Source: PALSA-1003 sp963741315
GTDB lineage: Bacteria; Pseudomonadota; Gammaproteobacteria; Burkholderiales; Casimicrobiaceae
Assembly (NCBI GenBank): GCA_963741315.1
Contig: CAVUHK010000002.1
Coordinates: 248,001 to 312,000 of the forward strand
Direction: 5' to 3'
Length of the DNA: 64,000 nucleotides
In this document: piece by piece, positions 55,314-63,955 of the stretch
How positions within the stretch are numbered: the stretch's first letter is position 1
Layout of the letters: every line of letters begins with the position of its first letter
Translations under genes and position numbers: made by a program
The notes under the pieces: generated by a model
Seen by the model: the letters and a program-made list of their open reading frames with translations, nothing else
Database searches by the model: none
Told to the model about the DNA's origin: nothing

Positions 55314-55977
55314 CTACGCGGTCTGCGTGCCGCGGCGCTTGAACCAGCCGGTCAGCGACAGTCGTTCGCGCGTCGATGGCAGCACTTCGTGGTCGAAGCG
55401 CTCCGATCGAAAGCAGACCAGCGTGCCCGCGATCGGAAGGATGTCGCGCTCGATTCCGTCTTCGCCGTAAATCCGCAGCGCACCGCCCTGCTCCGCGGTC
55501 CAGTCGGCGTTGAGGTAGAGCACGCACGACAGCACGCGTGCATCGTCGTCGAAAAAGCGATCGCGATGGCGGCGGTAGCCCGCGCCCGGCGGATAGATCG
55601 CGTAGTGAGCTTCGAACGAGACGAGCCCGAGGAACAGCGTCGCATTGAGCGCGACTCGCAATGCATCGAGCGCCAGCGGCAGCGGCGCACACCGCCGGCT
55701 CGGCGTCGTCCGTATCGAGCCAGAGAATGCGATCGCCGCGCATGTCGGCGTCGAGGACACGCGCCGCACCGCGCCCGATACCCGCCGCGCGAAACGTTCC
55801 CGCGGCGTCGCGTCGACGAAGGTCGCCAGCCAGCGCGGCGACGAGCGTGGCGGGCAGGAAGTCGTTGCATACCGCGATGCCATGCTCGGCAATGTCGTCG
55901 CAAATCTGTTCGAACACCTCGTTTCGCACGAAGGAATCGGGGGCGCCAAACACCAACAGCGGCGCTGCGTCGCTCAC
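55314..55977 (-). pseudogene. 2OG-Fe(II) oxygenase (PKHD-type), one frameshift
   Basis: About 220 residues when repaired. GTG 55977 overlaps the TGA of the VOC gene. The frame runs to TDDAEPAVCA and breaks at the CC at 55684-55685; dropping one C joins LPLALDALRVALN and the barrel with HxD in YRRHRDRFFDD, a distal His in RFDHEVLPS and Arg in RERLSLTGWF, ending at 55314. These residues bind iron and 2-oxoglutarate in prolyl-4-hydroxylase-like SM-20 enzymes. Likely an assembly error or a recent loss. Substrate unknown. Confidence 0.8.
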
Positions 55978-56363
55978 TTCGCGGCCGGGTCCATCTGCAT
56001 CATGCCGAAGACATTGGTCTCGGTATCGATTGCGTAAGCAAGCCAGCCTACGGTGGGAATCGGCATCGTCGGGACCACCACCTTGCCGCCGAGCTCGGCC
56101 ACTCGCTTCAACGTCGCGGCGAGATCGGGCACGTCGACCGTGCAGACGAATGCCTTCACCGCCTGCATCGGCTTGGGTGCCTCGCCCTGTCGCGGCATCA
56201 GGCCGCCGTCGATGCCCACGGTGCCGGGTTCGCCGGTCTTGATCAGCCAATAGTCCATCGGCGATTCCCATTTGGTGAAGGTCCAGCCGAAGAGCTGGCT
56301 GTAGAAGCCGATCGCCCGCTGCGGGTCACCGGCGTGGATTTCGAAGTGGATGGGACGCGGCAT
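55974..56363 (-). CDS. VOC (glyoxalase-like) family protein
   Basis: Protein of 129 residues with two beta-alpha-beta-beta-beta modules: MPRPIHFEIHAGDPQRAIGF at the start and VCTVDVPDLAATLKRVAELG in the second. Of the usual metal ligands, His in HFEIHA and Glu near the end are only partly evident, so it may be non-enzymatic. ATG 56363; coupled by GTGA to the oxygenase gene. Confidence 0.85.
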   Translation of the reverse strand: MPRPIHFEIHAGDPQRAIGFYSQLFGWTFTKWESPMDYWLIKTGEPGTVGIDGGLMPRQGEAPKPMQAVKAFVCTVDVPDLAATLKRVAELGGKVVVPTMPIPTVGWLAYAIDTETNVFGMMQMDPAAK

Positions 56364-56394
56364 GTCGTTTCCTCCTCGTGACGGGCAGTCATCC

Positions 56395-56400
56395 TATAAT
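56395..56400 (+). promoter_or_regulatory. TATAAT -10 element before the erythronate dehydrogenase gene
   Basis: Perfect TATAAT 59 bases before ATG 56460 and 31 bases from the divergent VOC start codon. No TTGACA is seen at 16-18 bases upstream. Confidence 0.35.
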
Positions 56401-56459
56401 GCCGCGAGTCGCCGCGCGAGCCCCGACCGGCGCCTGTCCAATCTCACCGGAGTCCTGCC

Positions 56460-57458
56460 ATGCGCGTAGTCATCACCGGCGGTGCCGGTTTCCTCGGCAG
56501 CCGCCTCGCCCGCAGCCTGCTCCAGCGCGGGAAACTCACCGATGCGCGCGGGCAATCCCGCGACATCGCGCAAATCGTACTGGTCGACGTGGCTCCGGCG
56601 ACAGTCGTCGATCCACGCGTGACTTCGATTACCGGCGATCTTGCCGATCCGGCGCTGGTCGAGCGCGCGGTCACCAGCGACACGGATTCTGTTTTTCACC
56701 TGGCGGCGGTCGTCAGCGGCCAGGCCGAAGCCGAATTCGACATCGGGATGCGCGTCAACCTCGACGCGACGCGCGCCCTGCTCGAGCGCTGCCGCAAGCT
56801 GCCGCAGGTGCCCAAGTTCGTGTTTACCAGTTCGCTCGCCGTATTCGGCGGACCGGTGCCCGACCCAGTGCGCGACGACACGCCGATCATGCCGCAGACC
56901 TCCTACGGCGCGCAGAAGGCGATGGGCGAGTACCTGGTGTACGACATGACGCGCAAGGGCTTCATCGACGGGCGCTCGCTGCGTTTGCCGACCGTCACCG
57001 TGCGCCCGGGCAAGCCCAATCGCGCCGCGTCGTCGTTCGCCAGCGGCATCATCCGCGAGCCGCTGTCGGGGGTCGACGCGATCTGTCCGGTGGGCCCGGA
57101 CGCGGCCATGTGGGTGACTTCGCCGCGTTCGGTCGTCGCCAATCTCATCGTCGGCCACGAAGTACCCGCCGCCGAATTCGCCAAGGCCGGCTCCGGTCAC
57201 ACGCGCTCGATCAACGTGCCGGGTCTGAAAATCGGCGTCGGGCCGATGGTCGACGCTCTGCGGCGCGTTGCGGGCGACGCCGTCGCGGCGCGCGTCAAAT
57301 GGCAGACCGACCCAGTGATTGCGCGCATCGTCGCGACCTGGCCATACAATTTCGCGCCGGTGCTGGGACCCGCACTGGGCATGCAGGCCGACCGCGATTT
57401 CGACGCGATCGTACGGCAGTACATCGAGGACGAACGCCCGTCGAGCGTCGCGGCGTGA
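56460..57458 (+). CDS. denD: D-erythronate dehydrogenase-like SDR
   Basis: Extended SDR of 332 residues: TGGAGFLGSRLARSL cofactor loop, VFHLAAVVSGQAEAEFD, catalytic FTSSLAVFGG and SYGAQKAMGEYL (YxxxK), and RLPTVTVRPGKPN. This pattern matches DenD, which oxidises D-erythronate at C2 in the pathway that ends in dihydroxyacetone phosphate. The pathway's kinase, isomerase and decarboxylase are not in the window, so the role is partly inferred. ATG 56460 follows a possible TATAAT. Its stop overlaps the next gene (GTGA). Confidence 0.85.
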   Translation: MRVVITGGAGFLGSRLARSLLQRGKLTDARGQSRDIAQIVLVDVAPATVVDPRVTSITGDLADPALVERAVTSDTDSVFHLAAVVSGQAEAEFDIGMRVNLDATRALLERCRKLPQVPKFVFTSSLAVFGGPVPDPVRDDTPIMPQTSYGAQKAMGEYLVYDMTRKGFIDGRSLRLPTVTVRPGKPNRAASSFASGIIREPLSGVDAICPVGPDAAMWVTSPRSVVANLIVGHEVPAAEFAKAGSGHTRSINVPGLKIGVGPMVDALRRVAGDAVAARVKWQTDPVIARIVATWPYNFAPVLGPALGMQADRDFDAIVRQYIEDERPSSVAA

Positions 57459-58180
57459 GCACCGACACGCACCCTCTGGTCAGCCCCCTCGCCATTGCGC
57501 AGATCGTCGCGCGCAATGTCACGCCGCTGGTGGGCATCCTGTTCTTCGACTGGTCGGCGTCGAATGTCCTGATCCTGTACTTCATCGATACCATGCTGTC
57601 GATGCTGGTCATCTTCGCCGGGCTCGCCAAGAGTTTCTCTCCCCCTGTCGCCGACGGGATCGGGGGGCGAATCAAGACAGGATTGACGGTGGCCGTCGTG
57701 GCGGTGTTCCTGACCGCGTTCATCGCCATTCCGCTCGGTGGGCCCATCGGCATCGTGCTGGCGTCGACCGACTTCTCGTGGCGCTTTGCGTTCTACGACC
57801 ATTCGCTGCGACTCGGCATTCTGGCGCAGTGCATCATCGCGTTCGGTTCGTACTTCGAACTCTACCGCGCACTTGCGACGCACACACCGGAGCAGCTGCA
57901 GCTCAAGAAGCGCTTCGGGTTGGTCTTGATGCGCTGGGTCGCTGTGATGGCGGTGTGCTACGTCGGGATAGGATACCTGGGCGACTTCGGCGTACTGCTG
58001 CTGGTTGCCGCGTACATCGGCGCGTCGATCGTTGCCGAGATCGCGCCCGATCGCCTGCTGCGCGGCACGCCCGGGGAAGAATTTGCCAACGCCGGCAATC
58101 CGAGTCGCACAGCGCGAAATGCCAGTGCGGGGAAGCCCGGCGGCACAGCGAAGCCCAAGAATCCGTCGCAGTCCGGCTAA
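57455..58180 (+). CDS. DUF6498-like membrane protein
   Basis: Protein of 241 residues with about six membrane helices; PLVGILFFDWSASNVLILYF is the recognisable first segment of DUF6498. The hydrophilic tail is Ser/Pro/Lys-rich. No function is known. GTG 57455 overlaps the denD stop. Convergent with the flavoprotein gene, overlapping its stop by four bases. Confidence 0.75.
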   Translation: MSTDTHPLVSPLAIAQIVARNVTPLVGILFFDWSASNVLILYFIDTMLSMLVIFAGLAKSFSPPVADGIGGRIKTGLTVAVVAVFLTAFIAIPLGGPIGIVLASTDFSWRFAFYDHSLRLGILAQCIIAFGSYFELYRALATHTPEQLQLKKRFGLVLMRWVAVMAVCYVGIGYLGDFGVLLLVAAYIGASIVAEIAPDRLLRGTPGEEFANAGNPSRTARNASAGKPGGTAKPKNPSQSG

Positions 58181-60039
58181 CGCAGGAGATCCGTGACCGC
58201 GCGATGCGCCTCGGCGATCGCCGCGTGCGCGTACGGGTCCCACGCGGCATCCGAGTTGGCGATGGCGACGCGCCCGACGCGCGCGTGCGCCACGTCGCTC
58301 GGCTCGGGATCTGTTCCTGACGCATCGAACAACGAATTCTCGCTGTAAGAATAGCCATGGCCCCATCGGTTGACCGTGATCGCGACGATATCGGCGTCGG
58401 CATCGAACCCGCCCGGGCCGAGCATGCGCGTCAGCTCGTCTCGCGCCTTCTCTTCGAAGGTCGAGAACGGCATCACGTAGAGCAACGCACGCGCGGCGCG
58501 GGACCGCGCGCGGATGTCCATGGTGGCGTCGCCGGCCACGGGCACGTGGACCAGGTGCAGCACCATCGGTTCGTCGGGGGCGCGCGGGCAACGGTAACTT
58601 CCCAGGCTCACCGGATAGTCGAGCTTCACCCGTGAGTAAAAGCCCATGGGATTGCTGATCTCATGCACGCCACGCGCGACCCACGGTTTCCAGTTGCGCA
58701 CCACGACCTTCACGTAGACCAATGGCGCCTTTACGTTGAGCGCCAGCGCACCCGTCTGCACGCTCGAGAGCTCCGGCATCACGTACGGAATCATCATGTT
58801 GTAGCAGGCGAGCACACAATGCCCGGCGCGCACGCGATGGAGGTTTCCGTCGCGAACGTAGCCGACATCGACACCCGCGCCTCGGTTGCGCACGTCGACC
58901 ACCGTGCTCGACAACCGAACGCGTGTCGTCGCCCCTGTGCGATCCAGCTTTGCATAGTCGAAGCGCGCGGTGACGACGTCATCCATCGTGTGTCCCGCGG
59001 CGACACCCGGGACGAGCCCGCGCACCATCAGTCGCGCGAGCGACGCGTTGCCATCGGGAAAGTGATAGATGTACGGTTCATCCATCTCCATCGCTGCATC
59101 CGGGTCGCGCTCCAGCCCGACGCCGTCGAAGCCCGGATAACCGGTGTCGAACGCGTCGCGCGCCGGGACCGCGTCGATGCCGATGGCGAAGAAATCGAGC
59201 GAGCGCCCCTGGAACGTGTCCGCCGCGCGCTCGTCGAGTTTCCAGTGATCGACGAGCCATTTACGGTAGCTGATCTTCTCGAGCAATGCGTCCTTCTCTT
59301 CGCGGGACATGCCGGCGAGCGGATCGCGCGTCGAAGTATAGAGCGCGACGAGGGTCGCCTTCTGCTCGGCACTCAATGGAAACTGCTCGACGAACGCTTC
59401 CGGCGTGCGCGCGTTCATGCGATCGGCGGGAATGTCGTCGGCGACCATGCGCATCGGGTCGCCCGTCGCCAGTACGTCGGTGCCGAACGCCTCGCGCGTG
59501 AAGAACACTCCGCGCGAGAGGCCGAGAGAAGGATAGAGCGCGCGGTCGAAAGCAGTCTCGAAATGTCGGATATCGACGCCGATCGCGCGCAGCAGGCCTT
59601 TCGCCTCCTTCCCCCACAGGCCCTTGGGCGACTGCAGGGACTCGCTGCCTCCGTAACTCACCAGGGTGCGCTGACCGACGCGGAATTCGTTGCGCTGCGC
59701 ATGGCCGCCAAAGTCGGAATGGTTGTCGAGAATCAGGATGCGTGCTTGCGGCCGCCGCTGCCGCCAGAACCATGCCGCGGCGAGCCCGCTCAAACCCCCG
59801 CCGACGATGACGACGTCGCAGGCGTCCGACTGCGTCGCGTGCCGCATGTCGAAGCGCTGCCCGTCGCGAACCGCGTGCGCCGTCTCGTACGACGCCGCGG
59901 TGCTGCCGCGCGATCCGGTTTCTCCCGGGGGATACGGCGCCGCCGGCACGGAGCGCGCGAGCAGCTGGGCAGGCGTCAGGCCCGCGGCGACTGCAAGTGC
60001 GACGCCATTGAGAAAATCGCGACGGGTAACGCGTGGCAT
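58177..60039 (-). CDS. TAT-exported FAD-dependent oxidoreductase (spermidine dehydrogenase-like)
   Basis: Protein of 620 residues with a twin-arginine signal (RVTRRDFLNGVALAVAAGL) and FAD motif DVVIVGGGLSGLAAAWF followed by the GG-doublet FGGHAQRNEF. Size and layout match the spermidine dehydrogenase (SpdH) group of periplasmic flavoproteins; a strict polyamine function is not proven. ATG 60039 places the TAT motif near the N-terminus. Divergent from the SRPBCC gene. Confidence 0.82.
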   Translation of the reverse strand: MPRVTRRDFLNGVALAVAAGLTPAQLLARSVPAAPYPPGETGSRGSTAASYETAHAVRDGQRFDMRHATQSDACDVVIVGGGLSGLAAAWFWRQRRPQARILILDNHSDFGGHAQRNEFRVGQRTLVSYGGSESLQSPKGLWGKEAKGLLRAIGVDIRHFETAFDRALYPSLGLSRGVFFTREAFGTDVLATGDPMRMVADDIPADRMNARTPEAFVEQFPLSAEQKATLVALYTSTRDPLAGMSREEKDALLEKISYRKWLVDHWKLDERAADTFQGRSLDFFAIGIDAVPARDAFDTGYPGFDGVGLERDPDAAMEMDEPYIYHFPDGNASLARLMVRGLVPGVAAGHTMDDVVTARFDYAKLDRTGATTRVRLSSTVVDVRNRGAGVDVGYVRDGNLHRVRAGHCVLACYNMMIPYVMPELSSVQTGALALNVKAPLVYVKVVVRNWKPWVARGVHEISNPMGFYSRVKLDYPVSLGSYRCPRAPDEPMVLHLVHVPVAGDATMDIRARSRAARALLYVMPFSTFEEKARDELTRMLGPGGFDADADIVAITVNRWGHGYSYSENSLFDASGTDPEPSDVAHARVGRVAIANSDAAWDPYAHAAIAEAHRAVTDLLR

Positions 60040-60202
60040 GACGACAATCTTAGCTCGGAATGTCCCGGACCTTGGCAAGGGATGTGTCGAGCCTGATGTC
60101 GATTTGGCGCCTGCCCGTTCGACTATGGTTGCAAACCGAGCCAGAATGGCCGGCATGACCGGGGCGCGCTGCCCCGTATCTGTTCAACGAAAGGGAGCCG
60201 CC

Positions 60203-60730
60203 ATGATCAAGACCATCGTTGTAATCCTCGTCGTCGTTGTTGCAGCGATCCTTGGATATGCGGCGACGCGGCCCGACACCTTCACCGTGCAGCGCGCGGC
60301 CAGCATCAAGGCCCCACCGGAGAAGATCTTCCCGCTGATCGACGACTTCCATCGCTGGCCGGTGTGGTCGCCGTGGGAGAAGTTGGACCCCGAGATGAAA
60401 CGGACCTACAGCGGCGCGGCCGCCGGGAAAGGCGCCGCGTACGCCTGGCAGGGCAACAGCAAAGTCGGTGAGGGACGCATGGAGATCCTCGACGATCCGG
60501 CGCCGTCGAAAATCGTCATCAAGCTCGACTTCATCAAGCCCTTCGAAGGCCACAACACCGCGACCTTCCTGCTCGTGCCCAAGGGCGACGTCACCGATGT
60601 CACCTGGACCATGGACGGGCCTTCGCCCTTCGTGGCCAAGCTGATGGGGGTGTTCACGAACATGGACAAGATGATTGGCAACGATTTCGAGAAAGGTCTC
60701 GCCAACCTCAAAGCCGCCGCCGAGAAGTAG
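60203..60730 (+). CDS. SRPBCC family protein (polyketide cyclase-like)
   Basis: Protein of 175 residues: one N-terminal membrane helix (TIVVILVVVVAAILGYAAT), then a START-like helix-grip fold (PEKIFPLIDDFHRWPVWSPW ... FEGHNTATFLLVPKGDVTDVTWTMDG). Binds hydrophobic ligands in relatives. AAGGGAG lies before ATG 60203. The next gene starts three bases after. Confidence 0.87.
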   Translation: MIKTIVVILVVVVAAILGYAATRPDTFTVQRAASIKAPPEKIFPLIDDFHRWPVWSPWEKLDPEMKRTYSGAAAGKGAAYAWQGNSKVGEGRMEILDDPAPSKIVIKLDFIKPFEGHNTATFLLVPKGDVTDVTWTMDGPSPFVAKLMGVFTNMDKMIGNDFEKGLANLKAAAEK

Positions 60731-60732
60731 CG

Positions 60733-61428
60733 GTGAGTCCAGCGGCGCAACCTGTCAGCATTCCCATCGAAGGCGCCGCACCGGTGTCGGGCCTGCTGCA
60801 GGGTCCGACGCAGCCGTACGCGTGCTATGTCATGGCACACGGTGCGGGCGCGGGAATGCACCACGAGTTCATGGCGGCAATGGCGAACGCGCTCGCCGGG
60901 GAAGACATCGCGACGTTGCGCTTCCAGTTTCCGTACATGGAGCAGGGATCGAAGCGGCCCGATAGCCCCGCGATCGCTCACGCCGCGGTGCGCGCCGCGG
61001 TCCGCGAGGCATCGCGACGGCTGCCTGGCGCACCGCTGTTCGCCGGCGGCAAGTCCTTCGGCGGTCGCATGACTTCGCAAGCCCAAGCCAGCGCGCCGCT
61101 GCCCGGAGTGCGCGGGCTCGTGTTCGTGGGGTTTCCGCTGCATCCTTCCGGCAAGCCATCGATCGATCGCGCCGCGCACCTCTCCGCAGTGCAGTTGCCG
61201 ATGCTGTTCCTGCAGGGAACGCGGGATCTGCTGGCCGACATCGATCTGGTCCGAAGTGTGACTTCCGCGCTCGGCGCGAGGGCAACGCTGGAAGTCATCG
61301 CCGATGCAGACCACGCTTTTCACGTCCCTGCGCGAAGCGGTCGCCGCGATGCTGATGTTATCGACGAGCTTTCGAAGGCGATCGCGCGATGGATTCGCGC
61401 GCAGGCAGGCGATGCTCCCGCGAACTGA
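60733..61428 (+). CDS. Alpha/beta hydrolase, dienelactone-hydrolase-like
   Basis: Protein of 231 residues with HGAGAGMHHEFMAAMA, nucleophile GGKSFGGRM and His in DADHAFHVPARSG; the family (KANL3/Tex30-like) is common and poorly characterised. Start GTG 60733. Follows the SRPBCC gene with a 2-base gap; convergent with dusA (3 bases between stop codons). Confidence 0.84.
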   Translation: MSPAAQPVSIPIEGAAPVSGLLQGPTQPYACYVMAHGAGAGMHHEFMAAMANALAGEDIATLRFQFPYMEQGSKRPDSPAIAHAAVRAAVREASRRLPGAPLFAGGKSFGGRMTSQAQASAPLPGVRGLVFVGFPLHPSGKPSIDRAAHLSAVQLPMLFLQGTRDLLADIDLVRSVTSALGARATLEVIADADHAFHVPARSGRRDADVIDELSKAIARWIRAQAGDAPAN

Positions 61429-61431
61429 GAG

Positions 61432-62458
61432 TCAGGCCGCGGCGTCGAGCGTAGCAGGCGCTTCTCGCTCGACCGCGGATACAGCCTCCAACAGCAGGCG
61501 TGGATCGCCGTCGCGCAGCCGCCCCGCATCGGAAAGAATCTGGCGGAAGCGACGTCCGCCCGGCTGACCATGATAGAGCCCCAGCACGTGGCGCGCGATC
61601 GCACGCAGGTGCACGCCACGCGATAGCTGGGCTTCCGCATACGGCACCAGCGCCGCGATGACGTCGGCCCGGGTATGCGGCGGCGCCTCGCCCCCAAAGC
61701 AATAGCCCTCAGCCTGCGGCGAGCAACCACGGGTCGTGATACGCGGCACGGCCGAGCATCACGCCATCGACGTTTTCGAGTTCGCGCGCGATCGCCGCGT
61801 GCGTCGTGATGCCGCCGTTGATGACGATGGTCATTTCGGGAAAGTCGCGCTTGAGTCGGTGCACGAAATCATATTTCAGCGGCGGCACCTCGCGATTCTC
61901 CTTCGGCGACAGACCCTTGAGGATGGCGTTGCGCGCATGCACCATGAACGCACTGCATCCTGCCGCGGCAACCGTCCCGACAAAATCGCGCACGAAGGCG
62001 TATTCGTCGACCGCGTCGATGCCGATTCGGTGCTTGACCGTGACCGGCAGCGCGACCGCGTCGCGCATCGCCTTGACGCAATCGGCGACCAGCGCCGGTT
62101 CGCGCATCAGGCAGGCGCCGAAACTCCCGGTCTGCACCCGCTCCGAAGGGCAACCGACGTTGAGATTGATCTCGTCGTAGCCCCAGGCTTCGCCCAGCTT
62201 GGCGCTATGCGCGAGGTGCAGCGGATCGCTGCCGCCGAGCTGGAGCACCACCGGATGCTCCGCGGGATCGAAATCCAGGTGCCGCGGCACGTTGCCGAAT
62301 TGCAGCGCCCCGGTCGTCACCATTTCGGTGTACAGGCGCGCGCGCGGGCTAACCAGGCGCAGGAAGAACCGGCAATGGCGGTCGGTCCAGTCCATCATGG
62401 GAGCAACACAGAGAGAATATTCTTTTCTACTCAGTGTCTTACTATTGACGTTCATCAT
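61432..62458 (-). pseudogene. dusA: tRNA-dihydrouridine synthase A, one frameshift
   Basis: About 341 residues when repaired, the normal DusA length. FMN-dependent enzyme reducing U20/U20a in tRNA. Seen: VAPMMDWTDRHCRFFLRL, NLNVGCPSERVQTGSFGACLM (catalytic Cys), VKHRIGID, VHARNAILKGLSPKENR, INGGI and GVMLGRAAYHDPW. The frame stops at 61709 after an extra G in GG at 61713-61714; skipping it gives AAEGYCFGGEAPPHTRADVI and IARHVLGLYHGQPGGRRFRQ, the conserved C-terminal helices, ending at 61432. As a housekeeping gene its break suggests sequencing error. Confidence 0.86.
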
Positions 62459-62790
62459 GCTTTGCACACCCTTTACGCCTCTCGTGTGCACTCAAGAAAG
62501 ACCCGAATTCGATCGGTTTCGCCATCGGCGGCCAAAGCCAGTAGTGTCGCATGCAGCCGCCGTTCCTGCGTCCCGAACCAGGCCGAACCGATCAACCTGA
62601 CTTGTGGCTGAAATTGCCCAGGACTTAGGGTAACGCAGGGCGAAAGCGGCAGTTCTTGACAAACTGGCCGTCAATTCAGATCCATTCACAACAATTCAGT
62701 CGCGCTCATGGACGCGCGCGTGGCGGCGCGTGCATATTGTCTTCCTCGAAAGCGGCAATTCAACTGTAGTCGCTTGGAAAGGGAGAGCCC
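62459..62790. other. 332-base gap before the HAF-repeat gene
   Basis: No coding frame supported. Contains TTGACA at 62656-62661 without a good -10, a 15-base near-repeat (CGAAAGCGGCAGTTC at 62641 and CGAAAGCGGCAATTC at 62747), and CAATTCAG twice, 20 bases apart (62672, 62692). The repeats could be regulator sites for the downstream surface protein. Confidence 0.4.
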
Positions 62791-63939
62791 TTGAACAGAC
62801 AGTTGCAGCATCCAACGCGTGGCGACATGGCGGCGCGGACGTCGACTTGCCGCATCCTTGTACTCGTAGTCGCACTCGCCAGCACAATCGCGGCAACGAC
62901 AGCGAGTGCCGTGCAGCGGTACACGGCGACACCACTCGGTGCGCTCGGGGGTCCCAGCAGTGTTGCGCGTGGCATCAACGCCAGTGGACAGGTCACGGGG
63001 TATTCCGACAACGCAGATTTCCAGCCTCGCGCATTCGTCTATTCTGGCGGGACCATGACGAATTTGGGGACGCCAGGCGGGTACGGGAGCTTTGGTTTCG
63101 CCATCAACGCCAGCGGCCAAGTTGCAGGGTCGGCATCGTGGGGCGCCTACCAACATGCATTCCGGTATTCCGGCGGCGCGATGACTGATGTCGACACGTC
63201 CGGCAGCCAATACAGCTTTGGATACGGCATCAATGATCGCGGCGATGTGGCTGGCACCAGCGCGGGCACAGGGTTCAGTCAGCGCGCATTCCTTTTCTCC
63301 GGCGGATCCATGCACGATTTGGGGTCGCTCGGCGGCCAAAACAGCCAGGCCTACGCAGTAAACGCAAGCGGGCAAGTGACCGGATTCGCATCGACCGCCG
63401 CCAGCTTGAGCCGCGCGTTCATATACTCAAGCGGCATCATGAGCGACCTCGGGACGCTTGGCGGAATCCAGAGCGTAGGTAACGCGATCAACGATAGCGG
63501 TCAGGTCGCCGGGAGCTCTGACACTCCAAGCGGTGGGAGTCACGCTTTTCTCTATTCCGGGGGAACGATGACTGACCTTGGGACATTGGGTGGTCCTACT
63601 TCCGCAGCACTGAGCATCAACAATGGCGGACAAGTGACCGGTCAGGCGTACGTCAGCGGCTCGGTGTTCCACGCATTTCTCTTCACTGATGGCGTGATGT
63701 ACGACTTGAACACTCTTGTCGTGTCAGGGCTCGGCGGCGCGATTCTCACCGAAGCAACCGGCATCAACGACAGCGGCCAGATCATCGCCAATGCGTGCGC
63801 CCCTCCTTGTCGAGCCTTTCGCCTCGACCCGATCGCCGCTGCAACGCCCGTCCCGACGCTGTCGCACTGGATGTTGGTGGCCATGGCAATCCTTTTGGTG
63901 GCCGCTACCGGCATTGGCTGGCGCAAGCGTAATGCTTAG
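62791..63939 (+). CDS. HAF-repeat IPTL-CTERM exported protein
   Basis: Protein of 382 residues. Signal peptide (LVLVVALASTIAATTASA), then six imperfect ~45-residue repeats each with a HAF/RAF-Y-SGG-MTDLGTLGG core (residues ~75-300), a form known from extracellular proteins, and a C-terminal sorting tag PVPTLSHWMLVAMAILLVAA followed by WRKR (IPTL-CTERM). Start is TTG 62791, supported by AAAGGGAGA upstream; an ATG at 62827 is a fallback. Probably displayed or secreted through an exosortase-like route. Confidence 0.82.
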   Translation: MNRQLQHPTRGDMAARTSTCRILVLVVALASTIAATTASAVQRYTATPLGALGGPSSVARGINASGQVTGYSDNADFQPRAFVYSGGTMTNLGTPGGYGSFGFAINASGQVAGSASWGAYQHAFRYSGGAMTDVDTSGSQYSFGYGINDRGDVAGTSAGTGFSQRAFLFSGGSMHDLGSLGGQNSQAYAVNASGQVTGFASTAASLSRAFIYSSGIMSDLGTLGGIQSVGNAINDSGQVAGSSDTPSGGSHAFLYSGGTMTDLGTLGGPTSAALSINNGGQVTGQAYVSGSVFHAFLFTDGVMYDLNTLVVSGLGGAILTEATGINDSGQIIANACAPPCRAFRLDPIAAATPVPTLSHWMLVAMAILLVAATGIGWRKRNA

Positions 63940-63955
63940 GCAGGAGGCCACGACA

